From assembly GCA_030065755.1 (NCBI GenBank), contig JASJDA010000033.1, forward strand, positions 1-38,652: a stretch of DNA of 38,652 nt. Direction: 5' to 3'. The notes under the pieces are model-generated. The model worked only from the letters and a program-made list of their open reading frames with translations, searched no databases and was not told where the DNA came from. Positions within the stretch are counted from its first letter, which is position 1. Every line of letters begins with the position of its first letter. Of this stretch, positions 15,964-25,770 are shown piece by piece. The DNA is from Prochloraceae cyanobacterium. Lineage in GTDB: Bacteria; Cyanobacteriota; Cyanobacteriia; Cyanobacteriales; JASJDA01. Position numbers and translations under genes: made by a program.

Positions 15964-17112
15964 ATGATTGGGATAATATTTTTGTCGAGTCTCAAGAGAA
16001 TTATCAAAGGAATTTTTATTTTAGTAACTATTTTCTTACTTAGTGGTTTTAGTTCTCAAAAACCTATTATCGTAGATACTGATATGGCTGTCGATGATTG
16101 GGGAGCGATACTTTATCTGGTAAACCACCCTCAAGCAGATATTCGCGCTATTACGGTAACGGGAGTAGGAGAAGCACATTGTCAACCAGGTACTAGAAAT
16201 GCTCTCAACTTATTGAAGTTAGCAGGAGTGGAGGAGGGAGATATTACTGTTGCTTGTGGAGATGAAGAACCAAGTGACGGATATAGAGAATTTCCTTTAG
16301 AATGGCGCGATGCTGTAGACTCTTTAGAAGGAATAAAAATTCCCAATAATCCTCAAAAACCTTATCCACAAGATGCGGTAGATTTAATCATTACTATATT
16401 AGAAAATTCAGATAAGCCTGTAAATATTCTTGCTTTGGGGCCTCTTACTAACTTAGCAGAACTTTTAGAAACAAATGAGGCGATCGCAAATAAAATTAAT
16501 CGCATTTATATTATGGGTGGTGCTGTTCGGGTTAAAGGAAATATAATCGTTCCTGGATTTACTGACGATCTTAAAAATGAAGTTGCTGAGTTGAATATAT
16601 ATGTAGATCCAATAGCAGCACAAAAAGTATTTAGATCTAACGTACCGATTACTTTAATTCCTCTAGATGCTACTAATTACGTTCCAGTTACCAAAGATTT
16701 TACTAACAAATTGAAGCAGAATGCTACAACTGAAGAAGCAAAATTTATCAGTCAAGTTTTTGACAAAATACAGCCGATGTTAGATTCTGGGAAATATTAT
16801 TTTTGGGATGCTGTAGCAGCAGCTACTATGATAAACAAAGATTTTTGTAACTACGAAAACCTAAAATTAGACGTAATTGTCGATTATACTGATGACGAAG
16901 ATTCTATTCGAGATTTACCATCTTTTTCTCAGATACTTGAAAATGGAAAAATGCGCCGCCAGTTAGATCCTTATAAAAGCGGACAAACCATAATATCGGA
17001 AAATGGTAAAGCAATTGAAGTTTGTACTAAAGTCAATAGAGAGCGGTTTAATGATGACTTTATACAAATAATTAATCGAATAGCGATCGCTTTCGGCTTG
17101 AGAAATTTTTGA
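15964..17112 (+). CDS. Nucleoside hydrolase, membrane-anchored or exported
   Basis: The 382-residue protein starts with a hydrophobic segment (about residues 12-30, IKGIFILVTIFLLSGFSS) that acts as a signal peptide or anchor. Then comes PIIVDTDMAVDDWGAI, the calcium-binding DTDxxxDD signature of inosine-uridine preferring nucleoside hydrolases. ILALGPLTNLAELL and YIMGGAV also match the family. These enzymes split nucleosides into ribose and base. The export signal suggests salvage outside the cytoplasm. The stop codon region overlaps the convergent DoxX gene by 41 bases. The exact substrate is unknown. Confidence 0.85.
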   Translation: MIGIIFLSSLKRIIKGIFILVTIFLLSGFSSQKPIIVDTDMAVDDWGAILYLVNHPQADIRAITVTGVGEAHCQPGTRNALNLLKLAGVEEGDITVACGDEEPSDGYREFPLEWRDAVDSLEGIKIPNNPQKPYPQDAVDLIITILENSDKPVNILALGPLTNLAELLETNEAIANKINRIYIMGGAVRVKGNIIVPGFTDDLKNEVAELNIYVDPIAAQKVFRSNVPITLIPLDATNYVPVTKDFTNKLKQNATTEEAKFISQVFDKIQPMLDSGKYYFWDAVAAATMINKDFCNYENLKLDVIVDYTDDEDSIRDLPSFSQILENGKMRRQLDPYKSGQTIISENGKAIEVCTKVNRERFNDDFIQIINRIAIAFGLRNF

Positions 17113-17605
17113 CAAATCTGGTAACGCTTTCTTGCTTGCGATCGACTGGATCGACAGGTCTTTTTTGAGTGCGCTTGCGACTCAACCAACCATCGATCGA
17201 AATAGTATTATAACCAACTCCAGCTAATAAAATAAACAAAGTTATATTGTAGATAAGTTGATTGGCTGCTGTATCCCAGTCTTTTATTATGGTGATACCA
17301 TACATTAGCATCACCATCAGACAGAAACAAGCAATTAAAGCACTCCTGGTAAATAAACCTATAGTTATCAGTAGTCCGACAATTAACTCTACTGGGGGGA
17401 CTATAGCAGCATTAATTCTCACCAGTATTTCAGGAAGAAATGAATCCTGCATCCTTTCCACCATTGCATTCATGAATCCTGGTATATTGCCAATTTTGCC
17501 AAACCCTATATTGAAATAGCCTATACCTACTACAATGCGCAGCAAGGTGTATGCTGCAACAATATCCCTCGTCCTCAGCCCGATGTGGGCTTTATTTCCA
17601 CTCAT
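17072..17605 (-). CDS. DoxX family membrane protein
   Basis: The 177-residue protein has about four hydrophobic segments. LLRIVVGIGYFNIGFGKIGN and the INAAIVPPVELIVGLLITIG segment are typical of the DoxX/DoxD family of small quinone- or redox-linked membrane proteins. The C-terminus is basic and probably cytoplasmic (RKRTQKRPVDPVDRKQE). Its last 41 bases overlap the end of the nucleoside hydrolase gene on the other strand. Function in cyanobacteria is unknown. Confidence 0.75.
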   Translation of the reverse strand: MSGNKAHIGLRTRDIVAAYTLLRIVVGIGYFNIGFGKIGNIPGFMNAMVERMQDSFLPEILVRINAAIVPPVELIVGLLITIGLFTRSALIACFCLMVMLMYGITIIKDWDTAANQLIYNITLFILLAGVGYNTISIDGWLSRKRTQKRPVDPVDRKQESVTRFVKNFSSRKRSLFD

Positions 17606-17714
17606 CTAAAGAATTCCGAACATTATATATTCACAATGTTAGAAAATATTTATAAAATAAATATTACAAAGTTTTTTGACTCCCACTTAAACGTCTCGAT
17701 CGTGAGGTAGCTAA

Positions 17715-18692
17715 ATGATAATTAGATCTTTGTGGAGAGCTAGTAAAATAGAAAGCCTTCAACCTCCCTACAACACCATTCATCTTAAAGTATTTTATCC
17801 AGCAGAAGAATCGCAAGGCAAAAAACAGATTTTTCCTTCTGTAAATAAGGAAAAAGCACCTTTCCCAGTAGTAATTTTTTTTAGTGGAGGAAATTGCAAT
17901 TTAGAGAATTATCAATGGCTGGCTGTGGAATTGAGCAAAAGAGGAACGATCGCAGTATTATTTAACTGGGTTGGAGAAGTTTTACCTGGTTTGGTTGGGC
18001 TGATTCCTGGAGTTAATCTAGCTATTCGCAAACCCGATGTTTACGGGACTACTCCTACAGCGATCGCTTTACCGTCGATTTTAAATGAGTTAGAAAATTT
18101 AAATTCTCAAGGTGTATTAGCTGGTGCGATCGACTCAGAAAAAATCGTTTTAGGAGGACATTCTGGAGGTGGTAGAGTTGCTCTAGAAAATGCCGATCCT
18201 TCATTTTTTCCTACAGTAAAAGCTGCTTTTGCTTATGGCGCGCACTCAGCAGGTAGATTAGATTTAGGATATGAGCCAGAAACTTTTTTAAGTTTGCCAT
18301 CTTCTTTACCCATGTTGTTGTTGGGAGGAAGTCTTGATGGAATAATGGCTAATGCTAGTAATAGCTATGGTGTTAGTGAATGGGAAACTCCATACACCCC
18401 AATTATACGAACCTTTAAAGAAGCTATTTCTTCTAAAAGAAATGACGTTTATTTGGCGATCGTAGAAGGGGCGAGTTCCTACTCTATTTGCGATCGCAAA
18501 GATTCTACTTTCAGTATATCTGATACAGATTTTACACCTACTCGATCGACTGCAGAAATTCATTCTTTTCTCGCAGAAATTATTAGTTTATTTATCGATT
18601 ATCACATTCGACAAGAAATTTCAGCATTTCAAAAACTTAGCGAATTACTAACCACTGACAATCCTATAATTGCTCATTTCGATCGCAAGTAA
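17715..18692 (+). CDS. Alpha/beta hydrolase, PAF-acetylhydrolase/dienelactone-hydrolase-like
   Basis: The 325-residue protein has the fold signature: VVIFFSGGNCNLENYQWLA for the oxyanion region, the nucleophile elbow GGHSGGGR at about residue 145, and LLGGSLDGI before the acid residue. A late His-containing segment (TAEIHSFLAEI) may hold the catalytic His. No signal peptide is seen. The ribosome site GTGAGGT precedes ATG at 17715. The substrate is unknown; an ester or lipid is likely from the family. It lies in its own transcription unit, convergent with the NADH dehydrogenase gene. Confidence 0.75.
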   Translation: MIIRSLWRASKIESLQPPYNTIHLKVFYPAEESQGKKQIFPSVNKEKAPFPVVIFFSGGNCNLENYQWLAVELSKRGTIAVLFNWVGEVLPGLVGLIPGVNLAIRKPDVYGTTPTAIALPSILNELENLNSQGVLAGAIDSEKIVLGGHSGGGRVALENADPSFFPTVKAAFAYGAHSAGRLDLGYEPETFLSLPSSLPMLLLGGSLDGIMANASNSYGVSEWETPYTPIIRTFKEAISSKRNDVYLAIVEGASSYSICDRKDSTFSISDTDFTPTRSTAEIHSFLAEIISLFIDYHIRQEISAFQKLSELLTTDNPIIAHFDRK

Positions 18693-18737
18693 TAAACGAA
18701 TCTGACGATCGCAGATAACACTATTTATCGATCGCTA

Positions 18738-20051
18738 TTAACGATAGAGACGCTCAGGGGTTTTTTGCAAAGTCGTTTTAGAGAAAACGATCGATCGCGC
18801 AGTCCGATCGCCAACTAAATAGGTGTGAAGCCAGCTAAGCAACACCAGCAAACGACTGCGATAACCAGGGAGATAAACGAGATGAACCCCCAACCACATA
18901 AACCAGCCTAGAAAACCCCCAAATTCAAATGGTCCTATTTTACCTACACCGCTATAGGATCCAATAATTGCCAATCTACCCTTATTAAAATATTTAAAAC
19001 GTTGTGGTTTCTTGCCTTGTAGGTGACGCTTGATATTTTTAGCGACAGCAACTCCCTGCTGAAGTGCTTCTGGTGCGACTCCAGTCAGTGGCTTGCCCCT
19101 TTGTTCCACGTAAGCTAAATCGCCGATCGCGTAAACATTCGATCGCCCTGGTAACTGGAGAGTAGGATTGACAATTAACTTGCTTTTGGCTGTAATAAAT
19201 AGTTTCTCTGAGATAGTAGGATAAACAGCTTCCATACCAGCTGTCCACACTACGGTTGCTGCTGGAATAGATTCACCATCGTGGAGGTATACTCCTCCTC
19301 GGATAACTCGACTGACTTTTGCATTCAAATGAACTTTGACCCCCATCTGAAGCAATCGTTTATAAGTATAATTTCCTAGTTTTTGCGGCAGATCTGGCAA
19401 TAGCCGATCGCTCGATTGCAGTAATATAATTCGCCCTTGGCGCAAATCCAGTGTAGGATAATCTTTAGCCAGTACTTTGAGAGACTCGCTCAGAGCCCCT
19501 GCTACTTCTACACCTGTACCCCCACCACCGACGATCGCGAATGTCAGTAGGTGTTCTCTAGAAATTGGATCTGAGTGTTGTGCTGCCTTCTCAAAGCAAG
19601 AAAATATCCGCTCGCGCAACGCGATCGCTTCTCCTAAATTTCTCATCGAGAAGGCATATTCAGAAGCCCCAGGAATACCTAAAAATTGGGTTTGACTCCC
19701 AGTTGCCAAGACCAGATAATCGTAAGTAATTGAGGTATTATCGGTTTTGATTACTTTGTTGGCAAAGTCGATATGCTCGACTTCAGCCATTAGGAAACGA
19801 ATATTGGGCGACGATCGCACAATAGTCCGAATGGGGTAAGCAATTTTTTCTGGTTCTATCTGAGCTGTTGCTACTTGATACAGTAGAGGGACAAAAGTTT
19901 GATAGTTATTGCGATCGATTAGCATTACTTCCACTCCCGATCGAGCTAAAGATTGGGCTGCTTGCATTCCTCCAAATCCAGCCCCAACGATCGCAACTCG
20001 CTGGCGTTTTTCTAATTGTTGTCCGTTAGTGCTATTATTACTCTTTAACAT
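18738..20051 (-). CDS. ndb: Type II NADH dehydrogenase (NDH-2)
   Basis: The product of about 437 residues is a single-subunit flavoprotein that passes electrons from NAD(P)H to quinone. It has the FAD motif VAIVGAGFGGMQAAQSL, the DRNNYQTFVPLLYQVATAQI segment, the second nucleotide fold FAIVGGGGTGVEVAGALSE, and YAIGDLAYV for FAD. The hydrophobic C-terminal segment (GFLGWFMWLGVHLVYLPGYR) fits membrane attachment. ATG at 20051 is preferred to the TTG 6 bases upstream. Cyanobacteria often hold several ndb paralogues; I cannot say which this is. It lies near the hydrogenase operon but on its own. Confidence 0.88.
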   Translation of the reverse strand: MLKSNNSTNGQQLEKRQRVAIVGAGFGGMQAAQSLARSGVEVMLIDRNNYQTFVPLLYQVATAQIEPEKIAYPIRTIVRSSPNIRFLMAEVEHIDFANKVIKTDNTSITYDYLVLATGSQTQFLGIPGASEYAFSMRNLGEAIALRERIFSCFEKAAQHSDPISREHLLTFAIVGGGGTGVEVAGALSESLKVLAKDYPTLDLRQGRIILLQSSDRLLPDLPQKLGNYTYKRLLQMGVKVHLNAKVSRVIRGGVYLHDGESIPAATVVWTAGMEAVYPTISEKLFITAKSKLIVNPTLQLPGRSNVYAIGDLAYVEQRGKPLTGVAPEALQQGVAVAKNIKRHLQGKKPQRFKYFNKGRLAIIGSYSGVGKIGPFEFGGFLGWFMWLGVHLVYLPGYRSRLLVLLSWLHTYLVGDRTARSIVFSKTTLQKTPERLYR

Positions 20052-20527
20052 CCACAAATATAATCCTTTGTCAAGGATTTTTTGATTAAATTTATTAAGT
20101 ATCTATAAATACATAAATAATCTTAACATTTGTTTTCATTAATACGGGTTAACTTTTGTGGCGACATTTTTCTCTTATGGTTGCTACGAATCGATCGTCC
20201 TATGTAATAGCAATTCTCGAAAATAACAAGAGACATAGGGAATAGAGGGATTTGAGCTTTTTTAATTAATAAAAAGTATTTTTTATCGCTTTGCTCGAAG
20301 TCAGAAGTGTGAAGTCAGAACGTCCTCCAGCACAAACCTTTTAAACCAATGATTTAGTGATAGCTTAATGGTTTGTATAAGTAGTTGGAGCTAATTAAAG
20401 TTAGCTGATAAAGAAACAGAAAAGAGTTTTAGCTTTGTTAATGGTTTTTTATACAGGGTCATTTATTTATGTTCCCCCTTCTCAACATGTGACTCTTGCC
20501 TATTGCCTATTCCCTTTTGCCTTTGAA
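20052..20527. other. Intergenic region with partial MITE-like copy
   Basis: No gene is seen in about 475 bases between hypE and the NADH dehydrogenase gene. It contains the partial element at 20207-20286 and a short ATTGCCTATTCCC low-complexity stretch near 20500. The part just upstream of 20051 should hold the NADH dehydrogenase promoter. Confidence 0.5.
20207..20286 (-). mobile_element. Partial copy of the 881-1016 MITE-like element, inverted
   Basis: Read on the minus strand it gives AATACTTTTTATTAATTAAA, CTCAAATCCCTCTATTCCC and an end CGAGAATTGCTAT. These align with the interior and the right terminal repeat of the element at 881-1016, apart from fewer ATTCCCT heptamers. The other terminal repeat is not recognisable, the homology fading after 20286. 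Confidence 0.6.
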
Positions 20528-21580
20528 CTAACATATTCTAGGTAATTGTTCCCCACTCAATAAATCGACGATGCGACTGGCTCCGATCGTACTTTGCATA
20601 GTCACCAGACCGATATTGTTGCTGCTAACTTCAGTAACGCTGCCAATTTGACAAGCAAAACGATCGCGCGATCGCATAATTTCTAAAGCCTTTTGAGCCG
20701 CATTTTCCCGCACAAAAGCGACCAACCTACCCTCATTAGCAACATAAAGAGGGTCGAAACCTAAAATCTCGCACGCACCTCGTACGTCTTCTCGTACTGG
20801 TATTTTATTCTCGTCAATTTCCACCCTAACCCCTGCACTGCTAGCAATTTCATTTAAAGCACTTGCTAACCCTCCACGAGTTAAATCTCGCAGACAGTGG
20901 ATTTCTATACCAGCCTCAATTAGTTCTAATACAAGAGAAGCAAGAGGTGCAGAATCGCTTTCAATAGTCGTCTCGAATTCTAAACCCTCTCTCAGAGCCA
21001 TAATAGCAATACCGTGACGACCCAGATCCCCATTGAGCAAGATTATATCTCCTGGTTTAACACTTCCAGGAGCGATCGCGCGATCGTGTTCGACTATTCC
21101 CACCCCAGCAGTGTTGATAAAAATACCGTCGCCTTTACCTCTATCCACTACCTTAGTATCTCCAGTGACGATCTTTACTTTAGCTTCTGATGCGGCTTGT
21201 TGCATCGATCGCACCACTCGCCAGAGAGTTTCCATGGGTAAACCTTCTTCTAGGATAAACCCGACACTCAGATAAAGAGGACGGGCCCCACTCATAGCTA
21301 GGTCATTTACGGTCCCGTGAATTGCTAAAGAACCAATATCACCACCAGGAAAGAAGAGAGGATTAATTACGTAGGAATCAGTAGTAAAAGCAATTTTACC
21401 AGGATGAATATTGAGTACTGTTGAATCGTGGGGGATACTGTTAGACGAGCCAAATGCAGGCAAAAACATCTTCTCAATTAAATGATGCATCAACTTGCCA
21501 CCACCTCCGTGAGCGAGCAGCACGTTAGGATATTCTTGAATAGGTATGGGACAAGATAAAGAAAAGTCTTCCACTAACAA
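20528..21580 (-). CDS. hypE: Hydrogenase maturation protein HypE
   Basis: HypE works with HypF to make the cyanide ligands of the NiFe centre: its C-terminal Cys is carbamoylated and dehydrated. The 350-residue product has [15 protein letters not shown] near the start, [20 protein letters not shown] (AIR-synthase-like ATP fold) and the terminal PRIC whose Cys is the reactive residue. There is no ATG: the frame starts at TTG 21580 or GTG 21574. It is 12 bases downstream of the kinase gene and in its frame after one stop codon, so it may depend on that transcript. hypC, hypD and hypF are not in the window. Confidence 0.94.
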   Translation of the reverse strand: MLVEDFSLSCPIPIQEYPNVLLAHGGGGKLMHHLIEKMFLPAFGSSNSIPHDSTVLNIHPGKIAFTTDSYVINPLFFPGGDIGSLAIHGTVNDLAMSGARPLYLSVGFILEEGLPMETLWRVVRSMQQAASEAKVKIVTGDTKVVDRGKGDGIFINTAGVGIVEHDRAIAPGSVKPGDIILLNGDLGRHGIAIMALREGLEFETTIESDSAPLASLVLELIEAGIEIHCLRDLTRGGLASALNEIASSAGVRVEIDENKIPVREDVRGACEILGFDPLYVANEGRLVAFVRENAAQKALEIMRSRDRFACQIGSVTEVSSNNIGLVTMQSTIGASRIVDLLSGEQLPRIC

Positions 21581-21592
21581 TAAATAATAAAT

Positions 21593-23038
21593 TCAATTAA
21601 TTTCTAGTGAATTGATTATAACGTCTCGAACAGGTGGGAAGAACTCATTATATCTCTTTTCTTCTGCTCTATAGGTAATGACGTAAGCTCGATTATGTTT
21701 TAAGGTCCAAACTTGCATCGAGCGAATTTTTAAATTTGTATACGGATCTTTGCTAGTATAAATAACTAAATGACCGTCGTTTTCTCCCAAAGAAGTCGGA
21801 CGAGAATCGATAATTTTAACTTCTGGATTATTCTCGATTATTTCAGTAATTGACGAGTCAGTATATTGCTCTAATGATATATTCAAATTTTCAACGTCAA
21901 TAATAACTTCTGGAAGATTTTCAGAGTTGCTTTGTTTAGGTGCAATTCTAGCTATGCTGGCACTGATAGGATTTTCTTCTCTATATAGATGCCAATTTTC
22001 AGGATATTTTATCTTGAGGGCATAAGCGGGATTTTCATAGGTTAAATTATTGATAATTTCTGGTTGTGCTGGTTTTTCTAAATTACTCTGGAATAATTCT
22101 CCAAATCTTGGCATCAGTATCCAACTAGCTAAACCGAAAGTAGCAGTAATTACAACAGCGATCGAAGGAATTACAAACTCTCTTCGCCAACTAGACTCAG
22201 TAATAGAAGTCTTAGTATATTTCAAATTCCTAATAGCTGCGAGTGCTTCAGTTGCATTGCGATAGCGTTGGATAAAATCCATTTGTACCATCTTGTCTAA
22301 AACTTTGGTTAATTCCGAGCTAATATTCGAGGAATCATGCCACATAACTTGCCCCGTCTTGGGATTTTCGGGCAGTTCGTAAGGCATTATCCCCGTAAGT
22401 GCTTGAATGGCGATCGCCCCAACTGCATAGATATCGCTGGCTAATCTCGGTCTACCCCGCGCTTGTTCTGGGGGCATATAGCCTTTGGTGCCAATGCCAA
22501 CAGTATAGTTAATTTGTGCCGCATCGGCTATGTGAGTACTAATTTGTTTAACTGCCCCAAAATCAATCAGAAATATTTTCCCATCTTTCTTGCGTCTCAT
22601 TAAATTTGCGGGCTTAATATCGCGATGAATGACACCTTGCTGATGGACGAACTCTAATACTTGTAGAATTTCCTCTAATAGATCGATAACCTCAGACTCT
22701 TCCCACCGCTTACCTGGTTTTATTTCTTCAGTGAGAGGTTTGCCTTCAATAAAGTCTTCAACTAAATAAAACTCTCGATCTTGCTCGAAATAAGCCAGCA
22801 GTCGGGGTATTTGTGGATGGGTTCCTAAATGGTTGAGAACTTTGGCTTCTGTTTTAAATAAGCGTCTCGCAGCTTTGAGAGAATTAGAATCGGTGTTTAG
22901 AGGTTTTAATTGTTTAATTAGACAATGGTCTTTATTAGGTAGCTGCAAATCTCGTGCTATGTAAGTCTGGCCGAAAGCACCTCCTCCCAAGTGAGTGACG
23001 ATATAGTAGCGTCCCGCAATAGTTTTTCCGACGGTCAT
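21593..23038 (-). CDS. Ser/Thr protein kinase with C-terminal PsbP-like domain
   Basis: The 481-residue protein has a complete kinase domain (about 1-265): glycine loop LGGGAFGQTYIARD, the Lys in CLIKQL, catalytic VIHRDIKPANLMRR, DFGAVKQIS, and GTKGYMPPEQ. A transmembrane segment follows at about 292-310 (IAVVITATFGLASWILM). Outside it, residues 340-481 look like the PsbP-like/DUF1795 fold (YENPAYALKIKYPENWHLYR). Such kinases probably sense something outside the membrane. It follows the two proteases and the COP23 gene within 15 bases, so is co-transcribed with them, and hypE follows 12 bases later. Confidence 0.85.
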   Translation of the reverse strand: MTVGKTIAGRYYIVTHLGGGAFGQTYIARDLQLPNKDHCLIKQLKPLNTDSNSLKAARRLFKTEAKVLNHLGTHPQIPRLLAYFEQDREFYLVEDFIEGKPLTEEIKPGKRWEESEVIDLLEEILQVLEFVHQQGVIHRDIKPANLMRRKKDGKIFLIDFGAVKQISTHIADAAQINYTVGIGTKGYMPPEQARGRPRLASDIYAVGAIAIQALTGIMPYELPENPKTGQVMWHDSSNISSELTKVLDKMVQMDFIQRYRNATEALAAIRNLKYTKTSITESSWRREFVIPSIAVVITATFGLASWILMPRFGELFQSNLEKPAQPEIINNLTYENPAYALKIKYPENWHLYREENPISASIARIAPKQSNSENLPEVIIDVENLNISLEQYTDSSITEIIENNPEVKIIDSRPTSLGENDGHLVIYTSKDPYTNLKIRSMQVWTLKHNRAYVITYRAEEKRYNEFFPPVRDVIINSLEIN

Positions 23039-23053
23039 TGTTTTTCTCTCAAA

Positions 23054-24301
23054 CTAGTCAACCCCACCATAAAAATGCAGTCTGGCAGCCCCTAGGATTC
23101 GCTTATAGCGATCGCCCGCTGGGGGAAAAACTGTTACTCTCAAAATAAAAACGCCTTCTACTCTAGGAGTAGCTATAGGACGCAACCCAATTGTAATCTT
23201 TTTACCTGGAGATATGGGCGGAGAGAACATTATTGTTACAGTCCGATTGTCTCGATCGACAATAATCGAATCTTTACTTAAAGATATTGGCTTGCCCCTA
23301 TTTTCCCGCGTCCCTTCAAAAGCGATCGCTTTCTCTTCGCGATATCTTTGCAGGAGAAATTCGTCTCCGTCTGTTTGCTGAAATACTATCTTTTGTAGAG
23401 GTGCTCCTGCATTTTCTGGCAAGTCGATGGTGAAATAATAAATTGCTCCTCGGACGTTTCTTCTATCTTGGGTAGATAAGTATTCTTCTAACTTCAGCGA
23501 ACCAGTAAAGAATTGTCTATTATTTAATCTTGAAGAATCCCAATTGTGGGGCAGTTGAGGGGTTGGGGTTGGGGTTGGGGTCGGTCTAGATGGTGGGGAG
23601 GAAGTCGCTACAGAAGTATTAAATTTAATTCCTGCTCTATTTGCCAATTTTTCTGCAGTATTGATAAGAATGCCGTATAAGGATGGGGAACCTGTAACAT
23701 TATCTATATCGGCTCTACCGTAAATAGCAATCAATCGCCCCTGTTCGTCTAGAATAGGGCTGCCACTCATTCCTGGTATAGCTTCACCGCTGTAAATTAG
23801 TTCGTAACCATCTTGAATGTCAGAATCTAGGAGAAACCCAATAATATTTTCTGAATAAAAACGATAAGTACGACTTCCTACTCGCATCGAACCAGGATAG
23901 CCAGCATAATAAATTCTCTGTCCTTCAATCAACCGATCGGAATCACCTCTAGCAGCGATCGGATATTCTTTGCCACTGGTAAAGTATACTACTGCTAAAT
24001 CTGCACCTGTTAGTTTTCTGACCCGATCGTAGCTAATCGAGTGTGACTGACCGTCATAGGTTTGAATTTGATATTGACCCGTTCGATCGACTACGTGCCA
24101 ATTAGTGATAGCAATGTAAGTATCGCCCTCTCGTGCAATAATTACCCCAGATCCAGTATTTTTTCCATCAATACGCACCGAAACCTTTTTAGCAATATTA
24201 TTTACTTGTTCGGCGCTTAGGGCTAAAATGGCTTGAGGCTGTATCAAAACCACAGCCGCACTGACAACAAAAACAGGGGAATATCGAACCAGAAAATTCA
24301 T
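23054..24301 (-). CDS. Secreted trypsin-like serine protease with C-terminal domain
   Basis: The 415-residue protein has a signal peptide (hydrophobic to about residue 28, ILALSAEQ). The S1-family triad is visible: His in ITNWHVVDRTG, Asp in LTGADLAVVYF and Ser in PGMSGSPILDEQ. After a PTPTPTPTP linker (about residues 240-250) comes a 150-residue C-terminal domain starting near NWDSSRLNNRQFFTGSLKL, of a kind that recalls cyanobacterial pre-peptidase-like or DUF2808-like modules; I do not name it firmly. The gene overlaps the preceding protease by ATGA, so the two are translationally coupled. Confidence 0.82.
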   Translation of the reverse strand: MNFLVRYSPVFVVSAAVVLIQPQAILALSAEQVNNIAKKVSVRIDGKNTGSGVIIAREGDTYIAITNWHVVDRTGQYQIQTYDGQSHSISYDRVRKLTGADLAVVYFTSGKEYPIAARGDSDRLIEGQRIYYAGYPGSMRVGSRTYRFYSENIIGFLLDSDIQDGYELIYSGEAIPGMSGSPILDEQGRLIAIYGRADIDNVTGSPSLYGILINTAEKLANRAGIKFNTSVATSSPPSRPTPTPTPTPQLPHNWDSSRLNNRQFFTGSLKLEEYLSTQDRRNVRGAIYYFTIDLPENAGAPLQKIVFQQTDGDEFLLQRYREEKAIAFEGTRENRGKPISLSKDSIIVDRDNRTVTIMFSPPISPGKKITIGLRPIATPRVEGVFILRVTVFPPAGDRYKRILGAARLHFYGGVD

Positions 24302-25056
24302 TTATTAATTATCCGCTGCAAATAGGTTTCTATGGGGATACCCCAGCTATAACGGCTCATCTTCTGCTTCAGATTGAGATCTGGTTGAGAACCATCTTCA
24401 TATAAGTAAGGATCTCCCCAAAGAGGTTCGGCGTGCATTCCATTGATGCTGACTACCTCGCCGCAAAGATTGAGCAGTGGCCCTCCACTCATTCCCTTTT
24501 CTACATAATTAGTGTATCCTACGCTGTAACCTCCTTGCAGAGCTTTATCTAGTACTAGAGAAACTTTACCAGTTCTAAAGCTAAAACCCTCGTGCTGGGA
24601 TGCTTCCTTTGGCAAGGGAAATCCAGCCACAAATACTCGATCGCCGACATCAGGAAAACTGCCGATAGATGCTATCTCATAGCTAGTCTCAGAACTTGTA
24701 AACTGCAGTAAACTTAAATCGACCTCATCAAAACTGACAGTTGGGAGTAAATTAGCGGCATAAATTTGACCCTGAGCCGTTTCAATTTGATATGGAGGCT
24801 TTGCCGATCTGAGTACGTGTTGGTTAGTAATTACTGTATAAGTTGAACCTTGCCGATCGACAATTGAACCAGATCCGATCGATTCTCCTGAGAGTATTTT
24901 AACAGTAATTGACTTGGCCCTTTCTTGTAGTTGTTCTACAGAGAGTTGGACGGGTTGGTGTTTAGCTAGATCTTCATTGCTGTGTAGCACCTTTGCTAAT
25001 GAAAAGCTAAGGATTATACCAATACAGAACAAAAAAAGTAGCGATCGCTTGCCCAT
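24298..25056 (-). CDS. Secreted trypsin-like serine protease, short
   Basis: The product of about 252 residues has an N-terminal hydrophobic segment (SLLFLFCIGIILSFSLAKVL) acting as signal or anchor. The triad is His in VITNQHVLR, Asp in DEVDLSLLQF and Ser in KGMSGGPLLN. It lacks the extra domain of its neighbour. ATG at 25056 is preferred; TTG at 25065 would overlap the COP23 gene. Two adjacent, related proteases suggest an old duplication. Operon context: COP23 upstream, second protease and kinase downstream. Confidence 0.82.
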   Translation of the reverse strand: MGKRSLLFLFCIGIILSFSLAKVLHSNEDLAKHQPVQLSVEQLQERAKSITVKILSGESIGSGSIVDRQGSTYTVITNQHVLRSAKPPYQIETAQGQIYAANLLPTVSFDEVDLSLLQFTSSETSYEIASIGSFPDVGDRVFVAGFPLPKEASQHEGFSFRTGKVSLVLDKALQGGYSVGYTNYVEKGMSGGPLLNLCGEVVSINGMHAEPLWGDPYLYEDGSQPDLNLKQKMSRYSWGIPIETYLQRIINK

Positions 25057-25061
25057 TTGTA

Positions 25062-25649
25062 TCAATTAGACTCGTTCAAAAAGCTTTCTATGTCAAAGTA
25101 GCTCTCTCCATTTAGTTCCGACAACAAGCTTCGATCGTTGTTGCCACTTAGATCTGTCGTTGTCTGACGCGGCCCCCCTCTCCTACGTCCCGTACCACCG
25201 CTAAGGTCTAGAGGTCTTCCCGTAGCTAGAGCCCGACGATCGAGCATTCTTTGTAGAGTCAGGTTAGGATCGGCTCCTGATTTTAGGGTAACTAACAATC
25301 CGTTGGGAAGACAACGCCCTCCCCGATAACCAGCAACACAAAGTACTGGTTGACCGCCCATCCATCCAGCTTTGATATACTTTAAGGTTCCATTATCGTA
25401 GAATCGCTCGAATCTATCAGATACCACTTGACAACGCCTGATGGGAGTCCAAGGAGGAGGGAAAGCGCCGTCAGCCCACCTGATGATGGGCATATTCCCT
25501 CTTGAGGTACGAACAAAAGTTGCTGGTTCGCTGTTTTTATAACCGCAGAAAAATTTATCTCTCGCATAGCTAGGTTGAATTTGAGTAACGATCGCTCCCA
25601 AAGCTACCATTAACCCTATTGCTGCTTGACTGATTAAACCACACTTCAT
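25062..25649 (-). CDS. COP23-domain secreted protein
   Basis: The 195-residue protein has a signal peptide (MKCGLISQAAIGLMVALGAI, cleavage near SYA-RD). The COP23 pattern of cyanobacterial exported proteins follows: FFCGYKNSEPATFVRTSRGN, PIIRWADGAF, RRCQVVSDRFERFYDNGTLK, and two later Cys in VLCVAGYRGGRC. The four Cys could form two disulphides. The C-terminal part is Gly/Arg/Asn-rich. COP23 was named from a circadian-oscillating peptide; its function is unknown. It is the first gene of the minus-strand unit with two proteases and a kinase, which suggests that it acts with the proteases outside the inner membrane. Confidence 0.82.
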   Translation of the reverse strand: MKCGLISQAAIGLMVALGAIVTQIQPSYARDKFFCGYKNSEPATFVRTSRGNMPIIRWADGAFPPPWTPIRRCQVVSDRFERFYDNGTLKYIKAGWMGGQPVLCVAGYRGGRCLPNGLLVTLKSGADPNLTLQRMLDRRALATGRPLDLSGGTGRRRGGPRQTTTDLSGNNDRSLLSELNGESYFDIESFLNESN

Positions 25650-25770
25650 GGTATTTTATAGTATTTATTCTATTCTATTTATTATTTTAACTGATTACTA
25701 CCAGTAAGAGTATGGCTTTTCGTCTGTGATAAAAGACATCTGTAGTAAAGATTCAGGTGGGTGCGGAACT

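Noticed and set aside
23560-23590. GGGGTT tandem stretch as a telomere-like or G-quadruplex repeat
   Set aside because: It is the antisense of a Pro-Thr linker in the protease gene; coding explains it sufficiently.
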